This document shows, one piece after another, positions 31,861 to 42,259 of a stretch of 64,000 nt of DNA. The DNA lies in NCBI GenBank assembly GCA_963383645.1, contig OY726571.1, positions 22,184,785 through 22,248,784 of the forward strand. Reading direction: 5' to 3'. A model generated the notes under the pieces. The model was not told where the DNA came from and did not search any database. It worked only from the letters and a program-made list of their open reading frames with translations. Each line of letters begins with the position of its first letter. The stretch's first letter is position 1. The DNA is from Muscardinus avellanarius. Its lineage: Eukaryota; Chordata; Mammalia; Rodentia; Gliridae. Position numbers and translations under genes: made by a program.

Positions 31861-32094
31861 TCAGAGTAACACTTTTTTGTTTTTTGTTTTTGTGGTACCG
31901 GGGGTGGAACCCAGGGGCATTCTACATCTGAGCTACACACCTAGCCCTATTTTTTATTCTTTATTTTGAAACAAGGTCTCACACTAAGTTGCAGAGGTCC
32001 TCAATAAGTAACTGATGCTGGCTGCGAACCTGTGATCCTCTGGTCTCAGCCTCCCGGCTTCATAAGTGGAGCCTGGCTTCAGAGTAACATTTTT
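31861..32094 (-). mobile_element. SINE, B1-dID type, with TSD
   Basis: TCAGAGTAACACTTTT (31861-31876) and TCAGAGTAACATTTTT (32079-32094) flank a reversed copy whose B1 head is partly lost. Confidence 0.92.
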
Positions 32095-32171
32095 AAAACA
32101 TACTAAGGTGAGCCCAAAGATGTTCCTGAGAAAAATCTGTATTTGTGTGGTCACTCTTTATAACTGTGGGA

Positions 32172-32505
32172 TATCAACTGGGCATGGTGGCACATGCCTG
32201 GAATCCCAGTATTTGGGTACCTGAGACAGGAAGATTGTAGGCTTGAGTCTGCCTTCAGCAATTTAGTGAGGTCCCCGGTAACTTAATGAGACCCTGTTTC
32301 AAAGTAAAATAAAATAAAGCCAGGCATGGTGGCGCCCACTTGTAATCCCCGCGCTTGGGAGGCAGAGACAGGAGGATCGCGCAGGTTCGAAGCCAGCCGC
32401 GCGCGCTGGCTTAGGAGACCCTGTTTCCAAATAAAAATGTAAAAATAGGTCTGGGAGTGTAGCCCGGAGGTAGAAGGGCTTCCAGGAACCCCAGTACCAC
32501 CAAAA

Positions 32506-32540
<35 letters not shown>

Positions 32541-32860
32541 AATAAAGCCAGGCGTGGTGGCGCCCACTTGTAATCCCTGCTCTTGGGAGGCTGAGACAGG
32601 AGGATCGCGCAGGTTCGAAGCCAGCCTCAGCTACTTAGTGAGGCTCTCAGCAACTTAGTGAGACCCTGTTTCCAAATAAAATATAAAATGGGTCTGGGAG
32701 TATAGCCCAGAGGTAGAAAGCCTCTGGGTTACACCCCCAGTACCACCAAAAATCAATCAATCAATAAATAAGTAAATAAATAAAAGACTAGGGTATAGCT
32801 CAGAGATAGAATTCTCCTGTGTTCCATTTCCAGTACCCACCCACCCCCACACACAGAGTG
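32172..32860 (+). mobile_element. Triple SINE nest
   Basis: The outer B1-dID (32176-32318, tail resumed at 32785-32860) contains a hairpin-subfamily copy (32319-32540, AAAT-rich tail) followed by a GAAGCCAGCC copy (32546-32784). Confidence 0.88.
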
Positions 32861-32904
32861 AATATCCTTCCACTCTTGTCAAAAACATAGGCTAGGATCC
32901 ACAA

Positions 32905-33100
32905 CTTAACCAGGCCTGGTTGTACACACTTGTAATCCTAGTACTTGGGAGGCTAGACAGGAGGATCTCAAGTTTGAGGACAGACTCAGCGATTTAACGA
33001 GTCTCTCAGCAACCTAGTGAGACTCTATTTCCAAATAAGAAATAAAATCAGTCTGGGGTGTAGCTCAGAGGTAGAACGCCTCTGGGTTCAATTCTCAGCA

Positions 33101-33150
<50 letters not shown>
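32905..33150 (+). mobile_element. SINE, B1-dID type, (CA)n tail
   Basis: Diverged head CCAGGCCTGGTTGTACACAC, core, ID tail, then a (CA)n run at 33100-33149. Confidence 0.88.
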
Positions 33151-33152
<2 letters not shown>

Positions 33153-33885
33153 TACAAATACTTTTGTATTTTGAAGGCCACCTATGAATTAAAAATAGAC
33201 AGCAATACCACAACCCTTATCAGGGAACAAATGGTTAATCTTTTTGCCAAGTAGCTCTTACAAAGAGCTCCCAGGAGGTCCAGTATTTGGGAGCACGTCA
33301 TGGGAATGAAGTATTTAGAATTCAGTAAGTCTAGGCTCTCCAAACCCGTCTTAATTCAAGGGAGTCCACTGAACACTGTATTACAGATCCCATTAACTCA
33401 GTGCTTAGTGCTAGAGTCATCTTGACTGGTCTATACTTCAGCACTTAACATTCAGATTTTACTGAAGAGAGCTTTAGATGCCACTCCTATGACACCTGTT
33501 TTTGTATTTATTGCAAGAAAAGAAAAAAAACTCCCATGGTTCAAGGCATCTATTTCAATGGTATCTCATCATACACACATTTAACTTAGAAAAACAACTA
33601 TTTGTACTTGGACAATGGAGAGGGAAAGGAAAATAATTTCAAGGATGTAGCTTAACACAAGTATTATATTTTGCCTATGTTCCATTCTTTACACACCCTA
33701 TAGCTTGTGTATATTATAGTTATGTGTACATCGCATTATGGATGATACAAAGAATTTTGCAAGAGTAGTTTTGATTAAATGTAGTATTTTCTTATGCCCT
33801 GATTCTCCTCTGGACCTGAGGACTGACAGCATTACTTCAGGAGCCCTCTTGGCCTGGTGTGGCCCCCCAGTTCCATGACCTAGGG
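33151..33885. other. AT-rich unassigned sequence
   Basis: No recognisable gene or repeat. Confidence 0.4.
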
Positions 33886-33959
33886 CGGTTAAGAGTTAGC
33901 ATTTAGAATGCCGCGCTGAAAACTCGTGTATTGAAAGCTTGTGCCAAATGCCATGGAGT

Positions 33960-34220
33960 TCAGAGAGGAGGGAGACATGGCCCAGGGTGTGTCCTTGAGG
34001 GCAAGATGTGTCCCTGGCCCTTCTTCTTCTCACTCTCTGTTTCTGGCCACACTGAGCTCTTCCTCCACCATGCCCTGTCACCACGATGCTTCTGCACTGA
34101 AGCAGGTCAGCTATGGACTAAACTCTGAAACCATGAGCCAAAACACACCTCTGCTCCTCCAAGTTATGCTTATTGGGGATTTTGATCACAACAATGGAAA
34201 AGCTAACTAAAACAAGGGTG
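33960..34220 (+). mobile_element. MaLR-type LTR, 3' part
   Basis: TTCTTCTTCTCACTCTCTGT, CACCATGCCCTGTCACCACG, ACTCTGAAACCATGAGCC and AAAAGCTAACTAAAACAAGG follow the same 3' end order as the LTR at 26.3 kb. Family not certain. Confidence 0.5.
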
Positions 34221-34269
34221 TGCACGAAAAGCTCCCTCTACGGAAAGGCGTGGTTTCTGGCCTCAGCCC

Positions 34270-34701
34270 AAAGGACTTGGCGGATAAAGAAAAACACAAT
34301 TATATCATTTACAGGGAAATGGATGGAACTGGAGAACATTATGCTATGTGAGATTAGTCAGTCACAAAAATAAGAAATTATCTTGCTCTCCTTAATATGC
34401 GAAAGCTAGGGAGAAAATAGGTCATAGGAGGAACTTTAGACGAAAAAGGAGATACTATAGATGAACAAATAAGGCAACCTAACTGAGGGAATGGAAGGAG
34501 GGAATTCTCTAATGTGCATGATATACATTAACAAACATATCAATGTCAATCATTAAGCCAAACATGAAAACTTAGGAGGGGGAGGGAACTGGGTAAGGGC
34601 TAAATGGGTGATGTGTGCACGTATGTCTCCACCATCTTGAACTCCATTAAGATATATGACTACAATGCATCAATAAAAAAAAAAAATTAAAAAGGACTTG
34701 G
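34270..34701 (+). mobile_element. 5'-truncated L1 3' end with 11-bp TSD
   Basis: AAAGGACTTGG is duplicated at 34270-34280 and 34691-34701. The insert carries the end of ORF2 (KKNTIISFTGKWMELENIML), the 3'UTR with its G-rich block and a CAATAAAAAAA tail. Confidence 0.96.
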
Positions 34702-34859
34702 AATCTCTGGCTCACATAGTCAGGCTCCCACGGTGAGGCCACTCGCCCATTCAGCCCACTTCCCCGACCTGAACTCTCCCCACCTGTAGGTGCTGCAGCC
34801 TGCTCAGTGCTTTATTTTTGGCTTCTCCTACCAGCTCCCATGCCACTTAAGTATCCGCT

Positions 34860-34975
34860 TCTTAGGAGCAAGACCTATGTCACTGTTTCACCAACATTTA
34901 GTAGCATATCTGGCACACGGTAAGTGGCGAATATTTGTTGGGCTGAACCTAGACTGTACATGGCTTTCTAATGGC
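34860..34975 (+). mobile_element. L2 3' end fragment
   Basis: CATATCTGGCACACGGTAAG followed by CGAATATTTGTTGGGCTGAA matches the conserved L2 3' end (TGGCACATAGTAGGTGCTCAATAAAT-like). Confidence 0.6.
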
Positions 34976-35105
34976 TATTGCTGATGTTCCTGAGAACAGA
35001 GACACTTGCAACATCCTCCCACTCAGCACAAATCTCTTTCTGTGCCAGCCTTGAGAGCAGCCCTTGGAGCAACCTCGGCATCTTGTCTGCAAAATCACCA
35101 TGTAA

Positions 35106-35381
35106 GAAATGCTTTTTACTGCCGGGCACGGTGGCGCACGCTTGTAATCCCAGCATTTTAGAGGCTGAGAAAGGAGGACCGCAGTTCGAGGACAGCCTCA
35201 GCTACTTAGTGAGGCCCTTTGCAACCCAGTGAGACCTTGTTTCAAAATAAAGAATAAAAAAATAGGGCTGGGGGTGTAGTTCAGAGGTAAAATGCCCCTG
35301 GGTTCCATCCCCAATAACACACACACACAAAAAAAAAAAAAAGAAAAAAGAAAAGAAAAAGGAAAGGAAATGCTTTTTACT
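35106..35381 (+). mobile_element. SINE, B1-dID type, with perfect 15-bp TSD
   Basis: GAAATGCTTTTTACT at 35106-35120 and 35367-35381. Element 35121-35366 with ID tail and A/G-rich end. Confidence 0.97.
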
Positions 35382-35476
35382 ATCTAGTGTTGTCAGACTC
35401 TCCTTCTCCAAGGAACTAGTGTACTCACCCTTTCATTATCATTTCACTATAATAGTGAAAGTCATAGATGTACTAG

Positions 35477-36104
35477 TGTTGGGAGTGGCTTAGGAAGACG
35501 TGAGAAAGCTCTGATTATTAAGAGATATATTTCAGAAATAATTGTGTCAAAATGGCAGACCTGGAGAGAGAAAGGCTTGGCTTTGGTCGGGAAGCAAACA
35601 GCTATTGAAACTTAGATTGACTTAGCTAAAAGTAATTAGCAAGTGGATAGGAGAGGAGAAGTAGGCTTTTCTCTGTCTAAAGACAGATCTACATGATTAG
35701 AGAAGCTAGCTAAGATGGGAGGAGGGGTCGACCTTCCTGAAAGGAAACACCTTGCCACACCTTGCTGGGGGAGGAACCTTACAGGGTAAGGGGAGGTGCC
35801 TTACAGGGACTTTCACTATGTCAGAATTACGTAAACAAGATGGAGGTCAGGGGTATAAAAAGTCCGGTCCATGTGCTGTAACTTTGGGGTGGTGAATTGG
35901 CTCGGACCACCCCGCCCATGCCATTCTGGCATAGGGCTGTAACTATCTTCTGTATTTCTATCTTTTTAATAAGCTTCTTTAAATCTTCAGCAAGTGTCCG
36001 AGCTATGTATACTTATCCTTAGCTCAGGACAAGTACCCATGGTTTTTTTTTCTGTTTGTGTGGTTGTGTTGGGGGAATTGTTTTTCCCCTCACACACTGC
36101 AACA
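35477..36104 (+). mobile_element. Solo-type LTR, copy A
   Basis: TG...CA-bounded block beginning TGTTGGGAGTGGC and ending CTGCAACA, about 628 bp. A TATA-like TATAAAAAG lies at 35854-35862, and a GC-rich stem (CGGACCACCCCGCCCATGCC region) sits in the putative R. Same family as 38512-39185 (minus): shared TAATTAGCAAGTGGATA and GACCTTCCTGAAAGGA. No clear TSD and no adjoining internal region, so solo or rearranged. No coding capacity. Confidence 0.65.
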
Positions 36105-36324
36105 TATTTCACCGTAACAATAGAAATTATGTGGCTTCTCTCTCTTTCTTGCAAGAGGTTCTAAGACCCTCAGAATAACCTTTAATTGAGCTAGAACCAC
36201 TGTATCAACCCTTTCAGGTATCATTTTTGGAAGCTTTCTTCTCTTTGATTCTGATTTTCAGTTTGAGGAATCTATTGCAATTTTTCTTCAAGTGTTGCCT
36301 GGGAACCACCTGCAGCAGAATCAC

Positions 36325-36521
36325 TGCTGGCACACGCTTGTAATCCCAGTGCTTGGGAGGCTGACACAGGAAGATTACATAGGTTTGAAGCCAGCCTTAG
36401 CTACTTAGTGAGGCTCTCAGCAACTTAGTGAGGCCCTGTTTCCAAAATAAAGTATAAAATAGGTCTGGGAGCATAGCCCGGAGGTAGAAAAGCCCCTGGG
36501 TTCCACCACAGAACCACAAAA

Positions 36522-36564
<43 letters not shown>

Positions 36565-36712
36565 AATGCTTATTTCTGCTGGGTGTAGTGGTACTCACCT
36601 GTAATCTCAGTACTCGGGAGAATTGTAGGTTCAGGGCCACCCTCAGCAACGTAGCAAGACCCTGTTTCAGAGGTAAAATGCTCCTGGATTCAATCCCCAT
36701 TATCAAAGGTAG
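36325..36712 (+). mobile_element. Two SINEs in tandem
   Basis: 36325-36564 is a GAAGCCAGCC-type copy with a long (AAAT)n tail. 36578-36706 is a shortened older B1/ID copy with its linker deleted. Confidence 0.83.
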
Positions 36713-36854
36713 GGGGAGGGGTTGCAAAAGGATCCCTGTCTCCCCAACTCTTTCCCACAAGAGCATTTAACAGATTTGCAAAGCATTCTCCCTCCACCCC
36801 ACAGGAGCAACTGGCTCTTATAAAGTCTCCGCTATAGCAAGGACGGCCCTGGAA

Positions 36855-37095
36855 GATGTGGAGAGACTGAAAGTCTGAGCACAGTACTTCCTACCGCACC
36901 CTGCCATCCAGGCAATTTCAGCAGAATGGGTGAGCCCTGAGGCCCGGCAAGCAGTGGGATCCAGCAAGGGCAGAGGAAGCGCATAAAGACATCCCCAGGG
37001 CCTGGGACCGCTCACCAAAGCCAGAGGGGGCCCCAGGAAGGAGTGTTCAGGGCAGAGGGACTACAGGTGTACGAGACAAAGGACGCTGAGTGTTG
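36855..37095 (+). repeat. Unnamed dispersed repeat, copy 1
   Basis: Homologous, same strand, to 40410-40650: CTGCCATCCAGGCA, TTTCAGCA, GCAAGCAG, ACATCCCCAGGGCC, AGCCAGAG and TGTTCAGG blocks in the same order. It resembles no repeat I know. Confidence 0.7.
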
Positions 37096-37379
37096 AGGGA
37101 GTTCCCAGCCATTCTAAATCCCTAGGAAAGTAATTTAAATCCCACTCATATTTCAAGATCCCATTTAAATCACACTTTATCTATGAAGTTCTATGGTTTT
37201 ATGCTGTTCTCATTCATTTCCTTCCTTGCTACGTGTCTATAATGTCTGCCACCATATGGCTCAACCTAACATTTTATTCTACATTCACTGGTTGTGAATT
37301 ACCCAACACAAGCACTTGTTGGATTACCCAACATGAACAAATGGATTCCCCTCAACTAGATTAGAAACTACAGGAGGGC
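37096..37379. other. Unassigned intergenic sequence
   Basis: Short direct repeat TTACCCAACA / TTACCCAACAT at 37300-37332; otherwise featureless. Confidence 0.4.
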
Positions 37380-37389
37380 AGGTGCGCCG

Positions 37390-38030
37390 GGATTGGGAAA
37401 TGGCTTAGAAAAATTATTGGAAAATAGCTACGGTACGGCACAGACACTCAGGCAGGGAGGAGGAGGCAGCTGTTACCCTGCAGAGTTCCAGGCACCAAAA
37501 GTGATTGGCAAGAACATAAAAGAATTGTAGCCCAGGGCCTCCGCATTTTAAAGACAAGTTTACATAATAAATAACTCCTAGCAGACAGGCTAAAACTTCT
37601 CAAAGACCAGAAGGAGGGTATCTCTGACTTTGTTAAACCATGGAGCCAGGGTCGGGCCTACACCCACATTAGGTCAGGAGCAAATGGAAAGGCTAAGCAG
37701 GATGTAAAGTAGTGAACCCTCAAAAATCACATCAAAAGGCTTGCCCCGGAAGTTAATGGGCAAATCTACACCTAGTCAGGTCAAGAAGACTATTGGTTAA
37801 AGCAAAGAAGGGAGATAATAATCTTTATAAAACCTGTTTGGTATTCAAAAACTTCAGTGTCTTACTTTTAAGACACTCCACCACATTTTCTCTGATGTGG
37901 TACTTTAGTCCTCTGTTTCTTCTTTCTACCTTTGTAATAATAAAAATTGCCTAAGCTGGCAGCAGTTGCAGCTATTCTTTTCTAAAGTAGCTAAGAACAA
38001 AAACCCATGGTTCCATCTCACCCCGTTACA
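37390..38030 (+). mobile_element. LTR-like element, copy C (distant relative of A/B)
   Basis: TATA-like TTTATAAAA at 37823, AATAAA at 37939, a short hairpin (CCACCACATTTTCTCTGATGTGG) between them, and an end at CCCGTTACA. The U5-like end (CAGCTAT...TAGCTAAGAACAAAAACCC) parallels copy A. The left boundary is uncertain. Confidence 0.5.
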
Positions 38031-38099
38031 GTTTCCCTGCCCAATGGGGGACCGGTACAGTTTTGGTGTGAAACTGTTACAGCAGGGACCATATTTTAT

Positions 38100-38285
38100 A
38101 GTCTTATTTTTAAGTAACAGCATCTTTGAGGTACAATGCAGAGGGCACATAATTTATACATTCAAAGTGTATAATTCAATAGTTTTTAGCACATTTATGG
38201 AGTTGGGGAATCATTTTCACAATTTTAAAACATTTTAATCATCCCCCCAAAAAAACTTTTACCCATTAGCAATCACTTGCCACTT
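38100..38285 (-). mobile_element. Ancient L1M, segment 1
   Basis: GAGGTACAATGCAGAGGGCA, AAGTGTATAATTCAATAG and TTTACCCATTAGCAATCACT are characteristic of reversed old L1. It continues at about 39700. Confidence 0.7.
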
Positions 38286-38333
38286 GTTTGTTGGGTAGAT
38301 TGAATTTGAATTATATTTTCAAAAAGGTATGGT

Positions 38334-38475
38334 CAAACTGGGTATGGTGGCACATGGAAGGCTGAAACAGGAAGACAGCACATGGAAGCACTTGGAAGGC
38401 TGAAACAGGAAGACAGCAGGTTTAAAGTCGGCCTCAGCATCTTAGCAAGACCCTGTTTCAAAATAAAAAGTAAAT
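38334..38475 (+). mobile_element. SINE, older B1-like copy with internal duplication
   Basis: GGAAGGCTGAAACAGGAAGA occurs twice 43 bp apart within one B1-like half; ID tail absent. Confidence 0.75.
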
Positions 38476-38511
38476 AGTGTTATGGTTTGACTTGTTGTGG
38501 TTTGGAGTAAG

Positions 38512-39185
38512 TGTTACTGTTTGGGGGAACTGTCCCCGGGGACCTCTGTTAGGCTCCTGGAGACAATTCCCATAAAACTGCGGGTCCTTGTCCAGACTAA
38601 TGATATAGTGCAGACTCTTACTAAAGATTTAAATGAGTTTATTACAAAGATAGAAATAAAGAGGATAGTTACAGCCCTATACAATTGCAGAATAATATAA
38701 GGGGTGACCCAAAATGAAGTCACCAAAATATAAAATACATAACAGCTTTTATAAATAACAAAATCCTCCATTTTACTCTACTAGGTACTCCTATGACATA
38801 GGTAAAGTCCGCTCTGTTGGTCTATGCCCAGATTTCTTTGTTTAAACCAGAATGATTCACCATGTCAAGGGCCATGTGGTATCGTTCTCCTTTCAGGAAG
38901 GTCAATCTCCTCCTCCCATCCTCTTGGAGAACCCTTAACTGGATATCATCACTTTGCAAACCTGTTTCTAGAATGTGAAGGTCCTACAACCCAACCCCTC
39001 TTATCCACTTGCTAATTACAAGGGTAATTTGCATTATGACAGCTTTCTGCCTGCCTGTCAGTAACCAAACCCTAACCACCCTTCCCTTTTACAGGCTTGC
39101 CCTCCATTTTCTGTAAACCAATTTATTTTAATAACCACAACTTCTTTTTTGAATCTTTTTAGCCCATTCCTAATTCTGGTACAAA
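38512..39185 (-). mobile_element. LTR, copy B (same family as A)
   Basis: The reverse complement starts near 39185 and ends CAGTAACA at 38512. Shared blocks with copy A: TAATTAGCAAGTGGATA, GATGGGAGGAGG and GACCTTCCTGAAAGGA. An SINE tail is joined at 39186. Confidence 0.68.
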
Positions 39186-39238
39186 TAGGGCCTGGGGTGT
39201 TGCTCAGAGGTAGAATACCCCTGGGTTCCATCCCCAGT

Positions 39239-39269
<31 letters not shown>

Positions 39270-39270
39270 T
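39186..39270 (+). mobile_element. ID tail of a B1-dID SINE, (CA)n end
   Basis: GGGCCTGGGGTGTTGCTCAG to CCATCCCCAGTAA, then (CA)n. The B1-like half is missing. Confidence 0.8.
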
Positions 39271-39279
39271 ATAGTCAAG

Positions 39280-39690
39280 TCCTCAAAAGAATCTATGAAT
39301 CTGATTCAATTTTGAAATAGGGTCCTTGCAGATGTAATCAAGTTGAGATTCAGTAAACCTGGATAAGGATGAGTCCTAAATCCAGTGTGATCAGTGTCCT
39401 TATCAGAAGTGTGAAATTTGAAGGGGCACAGACTTGGAAGGGAGAAGACCCTGTGAAGATGGAGGTAGAGATTGAACAGATGCGTATATAAACCAAGGCG
39501 TGCTGAGAACTGCACGCAAGTTGAATAGCTAGATAAATAAGAGGGAAATTTTCCCTGTGTCTTTGAGAGGGAGCACAGCTCTGCCATAGTTTTTGATTTC
39601 AGACTTCTGGCCTTTAGAACTGAGAATAAATTTCTGTTATTTCCACCGAGTTTGTGGTCCTTTGTTTTGGCAGCTTAAGGAACCAAAGAC
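39280..39690 (+). mobile_element. MLT1-like MaLR LTR
   Basis: Words in MLT1 order: AATAGGGTCCTTGCAGATGT, GTCCTTATCAGAAG, GATGGAGGTAGAGATTGAAC, AACCAAGGCGTGCTGAGAAC, TTTCAGACTTCTGGCC and AGAATAAATTTCTGTTATTT. Confidence 0.75.
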
Positions 39691-39892
39691 AAACTTCACC
39701 AAGCCCCTCTCACCTCTGGCTCTAGTAAACCACTGAAACTACTTTCTGTCTCTGTAGACTATTCTGCACTGGACAGTTAAAACAAATAGAATTATATAGC
39801 ATGTAGTCTTTAGTTACTGATTTTTTTTCACTTGGTGTGATATTCTCAAGGCTCATCCACATTGTAGCATGTACCAGTACCTAATTTTCTTA

Positions 39893-40097
39893 CTTTCTTT
39901 TTTTTTTTTTTTGGTGGTATTGGGGTTCCTGGAAACCCTTCTACCTCTGGCCTACACTCCCAGACCTATTTTATATCTTTATTTGGAAACAGGGTCTCCT
40001 AAGCCAGCGCAAACAGCTGGCTTCGAACCTGCGCGATCCTCCTGTCTCCGCCTCCCAAGCGCGGGGATTACAAGAGTGCACCACCATGCCCGGCTTA
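39893..40097 (-). mobile_element. SINE, hairpin subfamily
   Basis: Reversed: GGTATTGGGGTTCCTGGAAA, CTCCTAAGCCAGCGCAAACA and GCGCGATCCTCCTGTCTCCG, ending CATGCCCGGC. Confidence 0.93.
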
Positions 40098-40409
40098 CCT
40101 CATTCATTTTTATTGCTGAATAATATCCCACTATATGGGTATACCGCATTATGCTTATCCATCCATCGATTGATAGACAGGTGGGTTATTTCCATTTGTT
40201 TGATCATATAAATGATGCTTCTAGGAAGATAACAAGTCTCTGTGTGAATACGTTTCCATTTCTCTTAGGTATATACCTGGAAGTGAACTTGCTGGGACAT
40301 ATGATAACTCTATATTTTACCTTTTGAGGAAAATTTTCACATTTTTCCAAAGTGGTTGCACCGTTTTATAAATACACTATCAGTGTTTGAAAGAATAAAC
40401 TTATTGCCA

Positions 40410-40650
40410 ATAGACATGGAGAGCTGAGGTCAGTCCATCCCACCCACCCTACCATCCAGGCACTTTCAGCACCATGGGTAAGCCGTGGGGCACCAGTAAG
40501 CAGCAGATTCTAACAAGGAGTAGGAAGGACATGCCCAGGGCCCAGGGCCAGGCACAGAAGCCAGAGGCGGCCCCAGGGAACAAGGGCGTGAAAAGGGATG
40601 TTCAGGACAGAAGGATTTTATGGTAGAAACCTGGAGACTAAAGAAGACAC
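40410..40650 (+). repeat. Unnamed dispersed repeat, copy 2
   Basis: See copy 1 at 36855. Shared blocks include ACCATCCAGGCA, AGCAGCA, CATGCCCAGGGCC and AGGCGGCCCCAGG. It lies inside an ancient L1, so it is mobile or a duplication. Confidence 0.7.
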
Positions 40651-40654
40651 TGGG

Positions 40655-40975
40655 TATTGCTTGCTTGTTTGTGGTACTGGGAACTCAGCCCAGGAACATT
40701 CTGACTCCAAGCTACACCCCCAACCCTATTTTATTTTTTATTTGGAAAGAGGATTTCATAAGTCACTGAGAGCCATGCTAAATTGCTGAGGCTGGTCTCA
40801 AATTTGTGTCCTCCGGTTTCAGCCTCCAATTACTGGGATTACAGGTGTGCACCACCACACCCAACTCAATACTTGATCTTAATCTTTTATGTTTCTATGG
40901 TGCTGGGGATAAAACCCAGGTCCTCATGCATGCTAGGCAAATGATCTGCCACAAAACTATACCTCGGTTCTTATT
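40655..40975 (-). mobile_element. SINE B1-dID followed by ID element
   Basis: 40655-40867 reversed older B1-dID. 40888-40972 reversed full ID (GTGCTGGGGATAAAACCCAG, CATGCATGCTAGGCAAATGA). Confidence 0.85.
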
Positions 40976-40980
40976 TTTAA

Positions 40981-41489
40981 ATTATAACCATCCTTGAGCC
41001 AGGCATGGTGGCGCACACTTGTAATCCTAGCACTTGGGAGGCTGAGACAGGAGGATTGCGCAGGTTCGAAGCCAGCCTCAGCTACTTAGTGAGGCTCTCA
41101 GCAACTAAGTGAGACCCTGTTTCCAAATAAAATATAAAATAGGTCTGGGGGTATAGCCCTGAGGTAGAAAGCCCCTGGGTTCCACCCCTAGTACAACCAA
41201 AACCAACCAACCAAACAAACAAACAAACAAACAAACACATTATAACCATCCTAAGGCCGAGTGTGTTGGTGCACACTTGTAATCCCAGAGCTTGGGAGGC
41301 TGAGACAGGAGGATTGCATAGGTTTGAAGCCAGCCTCAGCTACTTAGTGAGGCTCTCAGCAAACTAGTGAGATGCTGTTTCCAAATAAAGTATAAAGTAG
41401 GTCTGGGAGTGTAGCCTGGAGGTAAAAAGCCCCTGGGTTCCATCCCCAGTAACACAAAAAATAATAATAAAATAAATTCTAACCATCCT
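40981..41489 (+). mobile_element. Two SINEs sharing one target site (three TSD copies)
   Basis: ATTATAACCATCCT at 40981 and 41239 and ATTCTAACCATCCT at 41476 flank two different SINEs (40995-41238 and 41253-41475). Confidence 0.95.
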
Positions 41490-41811
41490 AGTGGATGTGA
41501 AATGGTATCTCATGATGATTTTGATTTGCATTTCCTTGATTATTGGGGATGTTGAGCATATTTTCATGTGCTTCTGGCCATCTTCTTTGGAGAAATGTTG
41601 TTTAGGAGCTTTGGCCCATGTTTTAAATGGGTTGTTTGTCTCCCTGTTGTACAAGCTCTTTATATATCATAAATAATTAGACTACCTTTATTATTGTGGC
41701 ATTTTATATTTTGTAGTTTTAAAATATTTCTCAAGGTACCCAACAACATTGAATACATGATGGGGGTTATGTTGTGTTCTTGGACATTTGGGGAATTATT
41801 TATGTAGTTAT

Positions 41812-42040
41812 GTATTTATTTATTTATCTTTGGTACTGGGGGTGGAATCTAGAGGCTTTCTACCTCCAGGCTATATTTCTAGACCTATTTTATACTTTAT
41901 TTGGAAACAGAGTCTCTCTAAGTTGCTGAGAGCCTCACTAAGTAGCTGAGGCTGGTTTCAAACCTGTGCGATTCTCCTGTCTCAGCCTCCCAAGCACAGG
42001 GATTATAAGCATGCGCCACCAGGCCCGGCTTATTTGGGGC
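41812..42040 (-). mobile_element. SINE, GAAGCCAGCC subfamily
   Basis: Reversed, with (ATTT)n at the tail. ATTTGGGGAATT before and ATTTGGGGCATT after suggest the TSD. Confidence 0.88.
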
Positions 42041-42046
42041 ATTTTA

Positions 42047-42256
42047 AAAGATCATTTGGGCTGGGTGCAGTGATACATGCCTGAAATTCCAGTACTTAGG
42101 AGGTTGAGCCAGGAAGATTGCAGGTTTGAAGCCAGCCTCAGCAACTTAGGAAGATCCTGTTTCTAAATAAAAACAAAAATGGTTCTAGGTATTGCTTGGA
42201 GGAAGGCTGCTTCTGCGTTCAGTCCCCAGTACCAAAAAGAAAAAAAGATCATTTGG
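42047..42256 (+). mobile_element. SINE, older B1-dID, perfect 13-bp TSD
   Basis: AAAGATCATTTGG at 42047-42059 and 42244-42256; the body is diverged. Confidence 0.95.
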
Positions 42257-42259
42257 TCC

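Larger units (their letters stand above)
39700..41695 (-). mobile_element. Ancient L1M, segments 2-4, heavily interrupted
   Basis: Segments 39700-39890, 40097-40400 and 41490-41695 read in order as reversed old L1 (TTCTCAAGGCTCATCCACAT; TGCTGAATAATATCCCACTA; GATTTTGATTTGCATTTCCT). They are split by a SINE, an unnamed repeat and a SINE/ID group. Confidence 0.72.

Noticed and set aside
35477..38030. Provirus bounded by LTR A and LTR C
   Set aside because: The 1.3 kb between them holds SINEs and an unnamed repeat also found outside, no gag/pol/env-like frame, and the two LTRs are too dissimilar.
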